Below are positions 16,120-23,730 of a DNA stretch of 46,916 nucleotides, piece by piece; positions within the stretch are counted from its first letter, which is position 1, and every line of letters starts with the position of its first letter. Source of the DNA: Clostridia bacterium (lineage in GTDB: Bacteria > Bacillota > Clostridia > Oscillospirales > CAG-382). Where the stretch lies: contig CAAEPN010000130.1 of assembly GCA_900757905.1 (NCBI GenBank), positions 1-46,916 on the forward strand, given 5' to 3'. Under the pieces are notes generated by a model that was not told the origin of the DNA, searched no databases, and saw only the letters and a list, made by a program, of their open reading frames with translations. The position numbers and the translations under genes were made by a program.

Positions 16120-17286
16120 TCAAACTTTTCGTTCTTCATTTTCCGTTTCCAATTCACGATACACGCGCGGCACGCGAGCCGAAACCGCACACAATATCTC
16201 ATACGGAATGGTGTCCGCCCACGAGGCCACCTCTTCGGCCGATAAAAACGCCTCTGCGTCCGAACCGAATAATACCGCGTCGTCGCCAACCGCGGCCTCC
16301 GGGATGTCGGTCACATCCACCATAGCCATGTCCATGCAAATACGCCCCACAAGCGGCGCTTTTTTGCCGTGGCATAACACATATCCCTTTCCCGAAAGGC
16401 AGCGCTTGTAGCCGTCGGCATAGCCCGCGCCGATGACGGCGATACGCCGGTCGGAATCCGCTGTATAGGTGCAGCCGTAGCTGACGCTTTCGCCCTTTTT
16501 CAGGGCATGCACATTGATAACGCGCGTCTTAAAGGTCATAGCCGGCTTGCAGGCCGCGTCAAGGTTTCCGCAGCCGTAAAGCGTCACACCCATGCGCACC
16601 GCATCGAGGTGCATGTGCGGAAAATTCACGATTCCGGCGCTGTTGCAGATGTGGCGATAGGTCGGCTGAATGCCGAGCGCACGCAGCTTTTCGACCGTAT
16701 CGGTAAAACGCGCATACTGCATTTCGGTAAAATCCGCGCCGTCCGGTTCATCCGCAACGGCAAAATGCGAGAAAATGCCCTCACACACAAGGTTATCGTG
16801 GCTTCGGATAAGCGAAGCTGCCCGGACAAGCTCCGCGTCTAACGGTTGTTCCGGCGCGCTTTTTGCGGCAAAGCCGGTGCGGTTCATGCCGGTATCGAGC
16901 TTGATATGGATCTTTACGGTTCTGCCGTCCGCCGCCTGCAAGATTTTTTCCAAGTGCGCCACGGTATCGACCGCAAGCGAAATGCCGTTTTCGACGGCCT
17001 CCGGCAAAAATTCGTCCAATACAAAGCCGAGCACTAAAATCATGCCGTTTATGCCGCCTGTGCGAAGCTCGAGCGCTTCGTCAATATTGGACACGGTAAA
17101 AAGCTTACAGCCGACGCTTTCAAGCTTTTTGGCAACCGCAAGAGCGCCGTGACCGTAGGCGTCCGCCTTGACGACTGCCGCCACCTCGGCCGGTCTGCAC
17201 AAATCCGCCGTATGGCGGTAATTCGCGGCGATTGCCTCCAAATCGATGACGGCACGCGTTTTTTTGACGTCTGTATGATTAAGCAT
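16120..17286 (-). CDS. alr: alanine racemase
   Basis: 388 aa. PLP enzyme making D-Ala for peptidoglycan. PLP lysine in VVKADAYGHGALAVAKKL (Lys40); IHIKLDTGMNRTGF, HICNSAGIVNF, the catalytic-Tyr region KGESVSYGCTYTA, GYADGYKR, and the C-terminal VGRICMDMAMVDVTD. AGAGGAAA precedes the ATG. Last gene of nnr-lipoprotein-alr, 31 bp after the lipoprotein, matching the order known in Bacillota (acpS/nnr-ydcC-alr). It supplies the other D-amino acid needed by the wall genes downstream. Confidence 0.97.
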   Translation of the reverse strand: MLNHTDVKKTRAVIDLEAIAANYRHTADLCRPAEVAAVVKADAYGHGALAVAKKLESVGCKLFTVSNIDEALELRTGGINGMILVLGFVLDEFLPEAVENGISLAVDTVAHLEKILQAADGRTVKIHIKLDTGMNRTGFAAKSAPEQPLDAELVRAASLIRSHDNLVCEGIFSHFAVADEPDGADFTEMQYARFTDTVEKLRALGIQPTYRHICNSAGIVNFPHMHLDAVRMGVTLYGCGNLDAACKPAMTFKTRVINVHALKKGESVSYGCTYTADSDRRIAVIGAGYADGYKRCLSGKGYVLCHGKKAPLVGRICMDMAMVDVTDIPEAAVGDDAVLFGSDAEAFLSAEEVASWADTIPYEILCAVSARVPRVYRELETENEERKV

Positions 17287-17317
17287 GGATTTCCTCTTTT
17301 CGTTTTGCTTGCGGAAA

Positions 17318-17941
17318 CTACATTTCGGTTCCCTTAAATTTCTTCATTTTGACCTCTGCCGCGCTTCCATCGTATTCGGCGCATATATCGAGCGGCGTTC
17401 CGGTCACGCTGTCATAAACGAGAATATACCGGACGTCGCCGCACAGAAATTCCGTTTGATACGCCTCGATCTCCCCAAGTCCCTCGACCGCATAGACCTC
17501 TTCACAGGGAACGAACGCGCTCCCGGGCGTTTTCTCGACAGCCGCCGCAACGCTGTCGGCGAACAACGACAGCATAAGATCCAGCTTATCGAGCGAATGC
17601 TTCGGCAATTCCGCCTTGATACCGGAATAGGACAGGCTGATGATATCCGCACGGTCATCTGCACCCATTTCAGCACTGACGCCGGTAAACGGGTCGGGCG
17701 AAGTGATGTCGATCCGGACGGTATCCGAGCGCGTCACATGAGCTGTTCCGGCCACCGATTCGCCGTCCTTTTCAAAGACAAACTCAATTTCGGCGGCATA
17801 GGGTGAAAACAGCGTTGTACATAAATTTTTTTTGCCGGTCGCGTCGGTACAGCCGACAGTCGGCAACAGCAAAAAAAGCATAAGCGCCGCGCATACACCG
17901 CGCACAAAGGAAGTTTTACGCCGGAGCGTCATGGTTTTCAA
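17318..17941 (-). CDS. YdcC/LolA-like lipoprotein of the alr operon
   Basis: 207 aa. Lipoprotein signal peptide: basic start (MKTMTLRRK), hydrophobic core ALMLFLLLPTVGC with the lipobox Cys at about 31. The mature part is beta-rich (AEIEFVFEKDGESVAGTAHV, RVDITSPDPFTGVSAEM-like segments, YILVYDSVTGTPLDICAEYD). In Bacillota a LolA-like lipoprotein (YdcC) lies between the NAD(P)HX-repair or acpS gene and alr; position and layout agree. Anchored on the outer face of the membrane. The specific role is not established. Confidence 0.75.
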   Translation of the reverse strand: MKTMTLRRKTSFVRGVCAALMLFLLLPTVGCTDATGKKNLCTTLFSPYAAEIEFVFEKDGESVAGTAHVTRSDTVRIDITSPDPFTGVSAEMGADDRADIISLSYSGIKAELPKHSLDKLDLMLSLFADSVAAAVEKTPGSAFVPCEEVYAVEGLGEIEAYQTEFLCGDVRYILVYDSVTGTPLDICAEYDGSAAEVKMKKFKGTEM

Positions 17942-17961
17942 AGCAATTCCCCCAAATTAAA

Positions 17962-19479
17962 TTAGGGAAGCAGTTTTGCGACCTCCAAGGCGAGCTGCGA
18001 CGGCAAATAGCCGTATTCGGAATAGGCTTCCTTCAGGTTATCCGCCGCCTTTCCGTGCAAGTACACACCGCACACGGCCGCGTCAAAGGCCGAGATCTGC
18101 GGATTTGCCGCAAGACCGGCAATAAGGCCGGCAAGCACATCGCCGCTTCCGCCCTTGGCAAGGCCGGGATTGCCGGTCGTATTGACGGCAAATCGGCCGT
18201 CCGGCGACGCAGTGATTGTACCGGCGCCCTTTAACACCAGAACGCAGCGGTATCTTTCGGCGAACTCCACGGCGTATTTGATACGGTTATCGTTGACATC
18301 CGTCACATCAAGACCGGTCATTCGTGCAAATTCTCCGGGATGCGGCGTGAGAATCGGCGTTTTTTTTGCTTCCCTTAACATATCTATGAAAGGAACAAGC
18401 AGATTTATGCCGTCGGCGTCCAAAACAAATCGGGTATTTGCAGTCGTTAACGCAGATTTCAGAAAATCCGCCTTCGCAGCGCCCTGCCCCCAACCGCAGC
18501 CGATAAGCACCGCGCTGTATTTCGCAAGTGACGCGCCGAAAGCACTGATCTTTGCCTTGTCCTGCCAATCGAGCGGCGCATAAATGGGTTCGGGATAGGT
18601 ATGGCGCACACAGTCGATGACCGATTTTTCCGAAGCGAGCGTCACAAGTCCCGTTCCGGCCCGTAGCGCAGCACCCACGGAAAGCACGGCGGCTCCCGTC
18701 ATATTCTCACTGCCGCATAGGCAGGCAAGCTTCCCGAAATCGCCTTTATTGGAAATTTCAGGTCGCGGCGGAAGCGCATCGGCGACGAATTCGTCATCCG
18801 GAACGAAGCCAGGATTTTCATTGCGGTAAGATTCGAGAACCTCTTGCGGAACGCCGATATCGAGCACTTCGATCTTGCCGCAGAAAAAGCGTGCCGGGTA
18901 GGACAGCATACCGATCTTATGCGCAGTCACGGTAAGAGTGGTATCGGCAGCGAATGCGATACCGCCGATGCTGCCGTCGGCGCTTCTGACGCCACTGGGA
19001 ACATCGATCGCGATACGGAACGCACCGGTAAGATTAGCCGTGTCAAGGCATTTATAGAGGAAACTGTCGGGTTCGATGACGCCGCGGAAGCCGATACCGA
19101 ACACAGCGTCAAAAATAATCGTGGAAAACGGCAGTTTCTTTAAGGCGATCTTAGGGTCGTTTATGACCTTGCCGCCCTCGTTTATATAGGCTTTATAGCA
19201 GGTAAGCGCCGGCTCTGCGGTCGGTTCGCCGCCAAGGACGCTTACGCAGATGACGTTGCGGCCATCCTTGCGCAAAAGTCTTGCAAGCTCATAGCCGTCT
19301 CCGGCGTTATTGCCCTTGCCGCACAAGACGGTAACGGAATCATAGGAGCGAAGTCTGTCACGCACGGCAAAGAAAATACTTGCAGCCGCTGTTTGCATGA
19401 GTGCAAGCGACGACACTCCTCTGTGATCAAACAGAAACTGTTCTGCCTTTTGCATGGTTTGCGGTGTGTAAGTTTTCAT
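17962..19479 (-). CDS. nnr: bifunctional NAD(P)H-hydrate epimerase / ADP-dependent dehydratase
   Basis: 505 aa. Repairs hydrated NAD(P)H. Residues 1-215 are the YjeF_N epimerase (VLCGKGNNAGDGYELARLLR, IFDAVFGIGF, AIDVPSGVRSADG). Residues ~230-505 are the ribokinase-like dehydratase (LACLCGSENMTGAAVLS, RFVLDADGINLL, TPHPGEFARMTG, and the phosphate loop NPGLAKGGSGDVLAGLIAGL near residue 445). First gene of the nnr-lipoprotein-alr operon, with a consensus-like promoter upstream. Confidence 0.96.
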   Translation of the reverse strand: MKTYTPQTMQKAEQFLFDHRGVSSLALMQTAAASIFFAVRDRLRSYDSVTVLCGKGNNAGDGYELARLLRKDGRNVICVSVLGGEPTAEPALTCYKAYINEGGKVINDPKIALKKLPFSTIIFDAVFGIGFRGVIEPDSFLYKCLDTANLTGAFRIAIDVPSGVRSADGSIGGIAFAADTTLTVTAHKIGMLSYPARFFCGKIEVLDIGVPQEVLESYRNENPGFVPDDEFVADALPPRPEISNKGDFGKLACLCGSENMTGAAVLSVGAALRAGTGLVTLASEKSVIDCVRHTYPEPIYAPLDWQDKAKISAFGASLAKYSAVLIGCGWGQGAAKADFLKSALTTANTRFVLDADGINLLVPFIDMLREAKKTPILTPHPGEFARMTGLDVTDVNDNRIKYAVEFAERYRCVLVLKGAGTITASPDGRFAVNTTGNPGLAKGGSGDVLAGLIAGLAANPQISAFDAAVCGVYLHGKAADNLKEAYSEYGYLPSQLALEVAKLLP

Positions 19480-19572
19480 ACAGACTACTCCTTTATCGTT
19501 TAATAGGGATTTAACTGTGAGCGTTTTTTAGGTGTGCGGACTACTGTGCCGCTTTATCGCTCTATCTTATTT

Positions 19573-19601
19573 ATTATAGTACTTTTTACTCTTTTTTTCA
19601 A
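19573..19601 (-). promoter_or_regulatory. promoter of nnr-lipoprotein-alr operon
   Basis: On the minus strand TTGAAA, a 17-bp spacer, then TATAAT (19578-19573), about 95 bp before the nnr start. Confidence 0.85.
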
Positions 19602-19641
19602 GTACCCAAACGCGATTTTTCCGCATTTTTTTTGCAAAAAA

Positions 19642-19680
19642 GCACAGAACCGAATGAAGCACTCGGTTCTGTGCAAGAGC
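19642..19680 (-). terminator. terminator after brnQ
   Basis: 12-bp stem GCACAGAACCGA/TCGGTTCTGTGC, followed on the minus strand by TTTTTTGC and an A/T run. It precedes the nnr promoter. Confidence 0.92.
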
Positions 19681-19689
19681 ATTCGGCGA

Positions 19690-21066
19690 TTATGCTTTGG
19701 CTTTTTTTGCGTCCGTGACAAACATGACGATAAGACCGACAACAAGGCCGACAAAAGCCGGAAGCAGCCAACCCACGCCATATTCATAAAGCGGGAAGAC
19801 CTTGTTTAACACCGGCTCAAAGCTTTCGAAACGGATCGCCGTTTTGATAAAGGCCGGCAGCGCTTTGATAAAATCAAAGATTGCTTCAAAAAGTGTAAAA
19901 CCGGTCACAAAGCCGTACACATAGCGGTTATGATGAAAGAGGTTGCCGAAAATACCAAGCAAGATAAGGGTAATGGCAAGCGGATACAAGAACATCAAAA
20001 CCGGAATGGAATATGCGATGATCGAGGACAGTCCAAAGTTGGCAATGATAAAGGAAACCACGCTGAAAATGATCGCCCAGACCTTATATCCGAACGATTT
20101 CGGGAACAGCTGGCAGAAGGTTTCCGCACAGCTTGTAACAAGACCGATAGCCGTTTTTAAGCAGGCAAATGTGAAAATACCGGCCAATACAAACGTGCCG
20201 ATCTTTCCGAAATAGTGGTCGGAGATCAAAGCAAACACCTCGCCGCCGTTCGCACAAAGTGCAAAGCTGCCGCGGCTCTGTGCACCGACAATCACTAAGC
20301 ACACATAAATGACCGCCATGATAAGGCAACTGAAAATACCGGCTTTGACCGTGCTTTTTGCGACCGCTTTCGGCTCGGATACGCCGAAATCACGGATAGC
20401 CGTGACCACAACAATGCCAAAAGCAAGGCTGGCAAGCGCGTCCATGGTATTGTAACCCTCAAGGAAGCCGGACATAAAGGCTTTGGAAGCATAATTTCCG
20501 GAAGGCTCGACCGCGCTTATCGTACCCATGGGATCGACAAAGGCGGCAATCACAAGCACGCCTAAGAATACAAGGAAAATCGGCGTGAGTATCTTTCCGA
20601 CCCAAGTAACGATCTTTCCGGGAAACAGGGAAAAGGCAAGCACAAGTCCAAAGAAAATGAGCGAGAAAATAAGCAAAGCAGCCGACTGCGTTTTTTCCGT
20701 CACACCGAGCAGCTGCTTGACGCCCGTATCAAACGGCGTTGCCGCACATCGCGGAATGGCAAAAAGAGGACCGATAGTAAGATACAGCGCACAGGTAAAG
20801 AACACCTTGTAAGCGCCGCCGACCTTGCCGGATAATTCGATAAGCCCTTCGCTGCGGCTGATACCGATAGCCACAACGCCAAGAAGCGGTAAGCTTACGG
20901 CCGTAATCAGCAAGCCAATGGTCGCCGGAAGGATATTTTTTCCGGCGTACTGTCCGACTATCGGCGGAAACAGCAGATTTCCTGCGCCGAAAAATAATCC
21001 GAACAGCATGACCGCTATGGAGGATAGTTCTCTTTTGTTAAGTTTTTCTTTCAAGGTGTAGCACAT
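19690..21066 (-). CDS. brnQ: branched-chain amino acid carrier BrnQ
   Basis: 458 aa, about 12 membrane segments. Sodium-coupled Leu/Ile/Val uptake (LIVCS family). The N-terminal LFGLFFGAGNLLFPPIVGQYAG is diagnostic, with SLPLLGVVAIGISR and IPRCAATPFDTGV further on. The ATG at 21066 has its AGGGG directly adjoining; TTG at 21054 (giving MKEKLNKREL) has that site 12 nt upstream and may be the true start. Single-gene unit with its own promoter and terminator. Confidence 0.95.
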   Translation of the reverse strand: MCYTLKEKLNKRELSSIAVMLFGLFFGAGNLLFPPIVGQYAGKNILPATIGLLITAVSLPLLGVVAIGISRSEGLIELSGKVGGAYKVFFTCALYLTIGPLFAIPRCAATPFDTGVKQLLGVTEKTQSAALLIFSLIFFGLVLAFSLFPGKIVTWVGKILTPIFLVFLGVLVIAAFVDPMGTISAVEPSGNYASKAFMSGFLEGYNTMDALASLAFGIVVVTAIRDFGVSEPKAVAKSTVKAGIFSCLIMAVIYVCLVIVGAQSRGSFALCANGGEVFALISDHYFGKIGTFVLAGIFTFACLKTAIGLVTSCAETFCQLFPKSFGYKVWAIIFSVVSFIIANFGLSSIIAYSIPVLMFLYPLAITLILLGIFGNLFHHNRYVYGFVTGFTLFEAIFDFIKALPAFIKTAIRFESFEPVLNKVFPLYEYGVGWLLPAFVGLVVGLIVMFVTDAKKAKA

Positions 21067-21097
21067 CCCCTGTACAAAGTTTAATATTATTTTTAAC

Positions 21098-21127
21098 AGT
21101 ATAGTATAGTTTTTGGGTAAAATGCAA
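21098..21127 (-). promoter_or_regulatory. promoter of brnQ
   Basis: On the minus strand TTGCAT, an 18-bp spacer, then TATACT (21103-21098). A second overlapping TATACT lies 5 bp further upstream. Confidence 0.7.
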
Positions 21128-21338
21128 TAGATAGGCTCTGTAGTTTACACAAAGTTAACATTTTTCAAGGAATATTCGCATTTTTTCTGCCTTGCCACAT
21201 CAAAAAAGCATATTTCTATATCAAATCGGCATATATCCAAAATTCGGCCGCATATTACCACGATATGTTAAAAAATACCAAAAAATGACTCGATTTTTTG
21301 TGAAAAACAGAAAAAAGCGAAAAATATCAAAAAAAAGC
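21128..21338. other. AT-rich intergenic stretch, no feature seen
   Basis: 211 bp between the divergent brnQ and pyrR promoters, rich in A/T runs. I see no supported gene, hairpin with T-tail or repeat here. Short open frames in it have no ribosome site. Confidence 0.5.
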
Positions 21339-21367
21339 TTTACAAACGAACCGCTTTGTGCTATACT
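21339..21367 (+). promoter_or_regulatory. promoter of pyrR-uracil permease operon
   Basis: TTTACA (21339-21344), 17-bp spacer, TATACT (21362-21367). The transcript would start near 21373, about 160 nt before the pyrR ATG. Confidence 0.85.
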
Positions 21368-21383
21368 GTCCCACAGCAAAGAT

Positions 21384-21492
21384 CCTTTAATTCGGTACGG
21401 GATACCGGCAAGGTTCATAAAATGTATCATTATGCCTATTTTCGCGCATAAGTGCTGATTTGTGCCTGTCGGTCTGTCCGACAGGCTTTTTT
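21384..21492 (+). promoter_or_regulatory. PyrR-type attenuator leader with terminator
   Basis: 21384-21413 folds as a PyrR-binding-like hairpin: lower stem CCTT/AAGG, internal bulge, upper stem CGGTA/TACCG with loop CGGGA. 21464-21492 is a terminator, stem GCCTGTCGG/CCGACAGGC followed by T6. The 3' arm of the first hairpin (CCGGCAAGG) can pair with the terminator's 5' arm (CCTGTCGG) with one bulged A, giving an antiterminator. This is the expected logic: UMP-bound PyrR stabilises the first hairpin, frees the terminator arm and stops transcription. Structures are read by eye. Confidence 0.8.
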
Positions 21493-21533
21493 GTGCCTGA
21501 TCTACCGATCATTTAAGAAAGGAGCGGAAAACC

Positions 21534-22082
21534 ATGGCGGAACAGACAGTCATTATGGATGAAAACGCGGTAGGCCGAACACTTTCGCGGCTTGCGCATG
21601 AGATCATTGAAACCAATCCCGAAGAAAAGACGGTCTGTCTTGTGGGAATCAAACGCCGCGGTGTGCCGCTTGCCAAAATGCTTGCCGAAAAGATAACGTC
21701 GTTTTCCGATATAAAAGTTTTCCTCGGTGAGTTAGACATCACGCTTTACCGGGACGATCTTCACGAAAAAGCCGACCAGCCGCGGCTCATCAAGGCTGAC
21801 CTCGGTTTCGCCGTCAAGGGCAAGACCATCGTGCTTGTGGACGACGTCATCTACACCGGCCGCACGGCGCGCGCCGCCATTGACGCGCTGATCGCCGCCG
21901 GACGTCCCTCCAAAATCAAGCTTTGCGTACTGATCGACCGCGGTCACAGAGAACTGCCCATACGCGGCGACTATGTCGGCAAAAACGTACCGACCTCTCA
22001 CCGTGAACAGATATGTGTGAAAGTACCGGAATACGACGGCATTTCCGAAGTGACTATCGTCAAGCACGACGAAAACGAATAA
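21534..22082 (+). CDS. pyrR: pyr operon attenuation regulator / uracil phosphoribosyltransferase PyrR
   Basis: 182 aa. RNA-binding attenuator with UPRTase activity. PRPP-binding loop KTIVLVDDVIYTGRTARAAI at about residues 95-115; family segments VCLVGIKRRGVPLAKMLAEK, LDITLYRDDL, and LIDRGHRELPIRGDYVGKNV. AAGAAAGGAG precedes the ATG. It lies directly behind an attenuator and before a uracil permease, as in many Bacillota. Confidence 0.97.
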   Translation: MAEQTVIMDENAVGRTLSRLAHEIIETNPEEKTVCLVGIKRRGVPLAKMLAEKITSFSDIKVFLGELDITLYRDDLHEKADQPRLIKADLGFAVKGKTIVLVDDVIYTGRTARAAIDALIAAGRPSKIKLCVLIDRGHRELPIRGDYVGKNVPTSHREQICVKVPEYDGISEVTIVKHDENE

Positions 22083-22154
22083 CACAGCAAAGCAGCTCAA
22101 TTCGATATTTTCCGGTTCCGACCGGCGAATAAATAAATCAGGAGGCTTTTACTC

Positions 22155-23585
22155 ATGAGTAAAAACAAAACCAACATCGGTACCGAAGGCATTTATGACG
22201 CAAGGGTCTTAGGCGTTCCGAAAATGCTTATTCTCGGTTTCCAACACATGTTCGCCATGTTCGGCGCCACCGTTCTTGTTCCGCTTCTTACCGGACTGGA
22301 CATTGCCACCACCCTTCTTATGGCCGGTCTCGGCACGCTCTTTTTCCACCTTGTAACCAAGGGCAAGGTTCCGGCCTTCTTAGGCTCGTCCTTCGCTTTC
22401 TTAGGCGGTTACGGCGCTATCGCTCCGCTTGCCGGCGCAAACGGCATGACGCAGAAAGAGCTTCTTCCCTACGCCTGCATCGGCGTGGCGGTTGCCGGTC
22501 TTATTTACTTAGTTGTTGCCGCTCTCATTAAGGCCGTCGGCGTATCCAAGGTCATGCGCTTCTTCCCGCCGGTGGTAACGGGTCCTATCATCATCGCCAT
22601 CGGTCTTAGCCTTTGCGGCAGCGCAAAATCCAACTGCGACGCAAACTGGGTACTCGCTCTTGCCGCTCTTGCCATTGTTATTATCTTCAACATCTGGGGT
22701 AAAGGCATGGCAAAGATCATTCCGATCCTCTTAGGCGTTCTCGGTTCTTGCGCCGTTGCCGCCATTCTTGCCGTTGCCTGCGGTCAGACCATTACCGCCG
22801 CAGACGGTGCGGAATACATCGCCATGTTCGGCAACGAAAGCTTCAAGCTGTTCTCGGTTTCGGCTCTTGAAAACGTAAAATCGGCCGCATGGTTCGGTCT
22901 CCCGGTTCACTGGGAACAGACCGTGTTCGGCGGAGTCGATTGGTCAAACGGCGCTCTGATCGTAAGCTCGATCATCGCTATCGCTCCGATCGCACTTGCT
23001 ACCATGATGGAGCACATCGGCGATATTTCCGCCATTTCCTCCACCACCAAGCAGAACTTCATCGAAGATCCGGGCTTGCACCGCACGCTCATTGGCGACG
23101 GCTTTGCCACCACCTTTGCTTCCCTCTTCGGCGGTCCTGCCAACACGACCTACGGCGAAAACACCGGCGTTTTGGCCCTCAGCAAGGTCTACGACCCGAG
23201 AGTTATCCGCATTGCGGCTGTCTTTGCCATCATTCTTTCCTTCTCGCCGAAATTTGCCGCTGTCGTTGAGCTTATCCCGACGGCCGTCATCGGCGGCGTT
23301 TCCTTCATCCTTTACGGTATGATCTCCGCTATCGGTATCCGCAACCTCATCGAAAACCAGATCGACTTTTCCAAGAGCCGCAACCTCATCATCACGGCTG
23401 TCATCTTGGTCTGCGCGCTCAGCGGCGTAGTCATTCCGATCAATGCAACCGCAAAGATCACCTCCCTTGCCGTTGCTTCGATTGTCGGTATCGTTCTCAA
23501 CATCATCTTCCCGAGCTGCGATTATGTTGAAAAGACCGAAAAAGGCGGCGACGAGGTTCCGAAAGGAAACACCTACAACGTTTAA
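22155..23585 (+). CDS. uraA: uracil permease, NCS2 family
   Basis: 476 aa, about 12-14 membrane segments. Proton-coupled uracil/xanthine transporter. VPKMLILGFQHMFAMFGATV at the N-terminus, FLGSSFAFLGGYGAIAPL, FFPPVVTGPIIIAIGLSL, EHIGDISAISSTTKQNFIED with the substrate-binding Glu-His, and the NCS2 signature FGGPANTTYGENTGVLALSK. AGGAGG precedes the ATG. Co-transcribed with pyrR (72-bp gap), so it is under the same UMP-sensing attenuation. Uracil specificity is supported by the pyrR context. Confidence 0.95.
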   Translation: MSKNKTNIGTEGIYDARVLGVPKMLILGFQHMFAMFGATVLVPLLTGLDIATTLLMAGLGTLFFHLVTKGKVPAFLGSSFAFLGGYGAIAPLAGANGMTQKELLPYACIGVAVAGLIYLVVAALIKAVGVSKVMRFFPPVVTGPIIIAIGLSLCGSAKSNCDANWVLALAALAIVIIFNIWGKGMAKIIPILLGVLGSCAVAAILAVACGQTITAADGAEYIAMFGNESFKLFSVSALENVKSAAWFGLPVHWEQTVFGGVDWSNGALIVSSIIAIAPIALATMMEHIGDISAISSTTKQNFIEDPGLHRTLIGDGFATTFASLFGGPANTTYGENTGVLALSKVYDPRVIRIAAVFAIILSFSPKFAAVVELIPTAVIGGVSFILYGMISAIGIRNLIENQIDFSKSRNLIITAVILVCALSGVVIPINATAKITSLAVASIVGIVLNIIFPSCDYVEKTEKGGDEVPKGNTYNV

Positions 23586-23611
23586 GCGTCTGTTATAAAA
23601 ACATAATTTTT

Positions 23612-23655
23612 CACCGCACTCTGCAAAATTTTGTTTGCCGGGTGCGGTGTTTTTC
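23612..23655 (+). terminator. terminator after uracil permease
   Basis: Stem CACCGCACTC/GGGTGCGGTG around an 18-nt loop, then TTTTTC. Confidence 0.88.
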
Positions 23656-23668
23656 TTTGCTTCGGCAC

Positions 23669-23697
23669 TTGCAATTGATAAAGAACTGTGCTATAAT
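23669..23697 (+). promoter_or_regulatory. promoter of GH116-like gene and queA
   Basis: TTGCAA, 17-bp spacer, consensus TATAAT (23692-23697), 33 bp before the ATG. Confidence 0.85.
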
Positions 23698-23730
23698 AGA
23701 TATCCTACATAAAATGAGAGGAGGAGCGTC

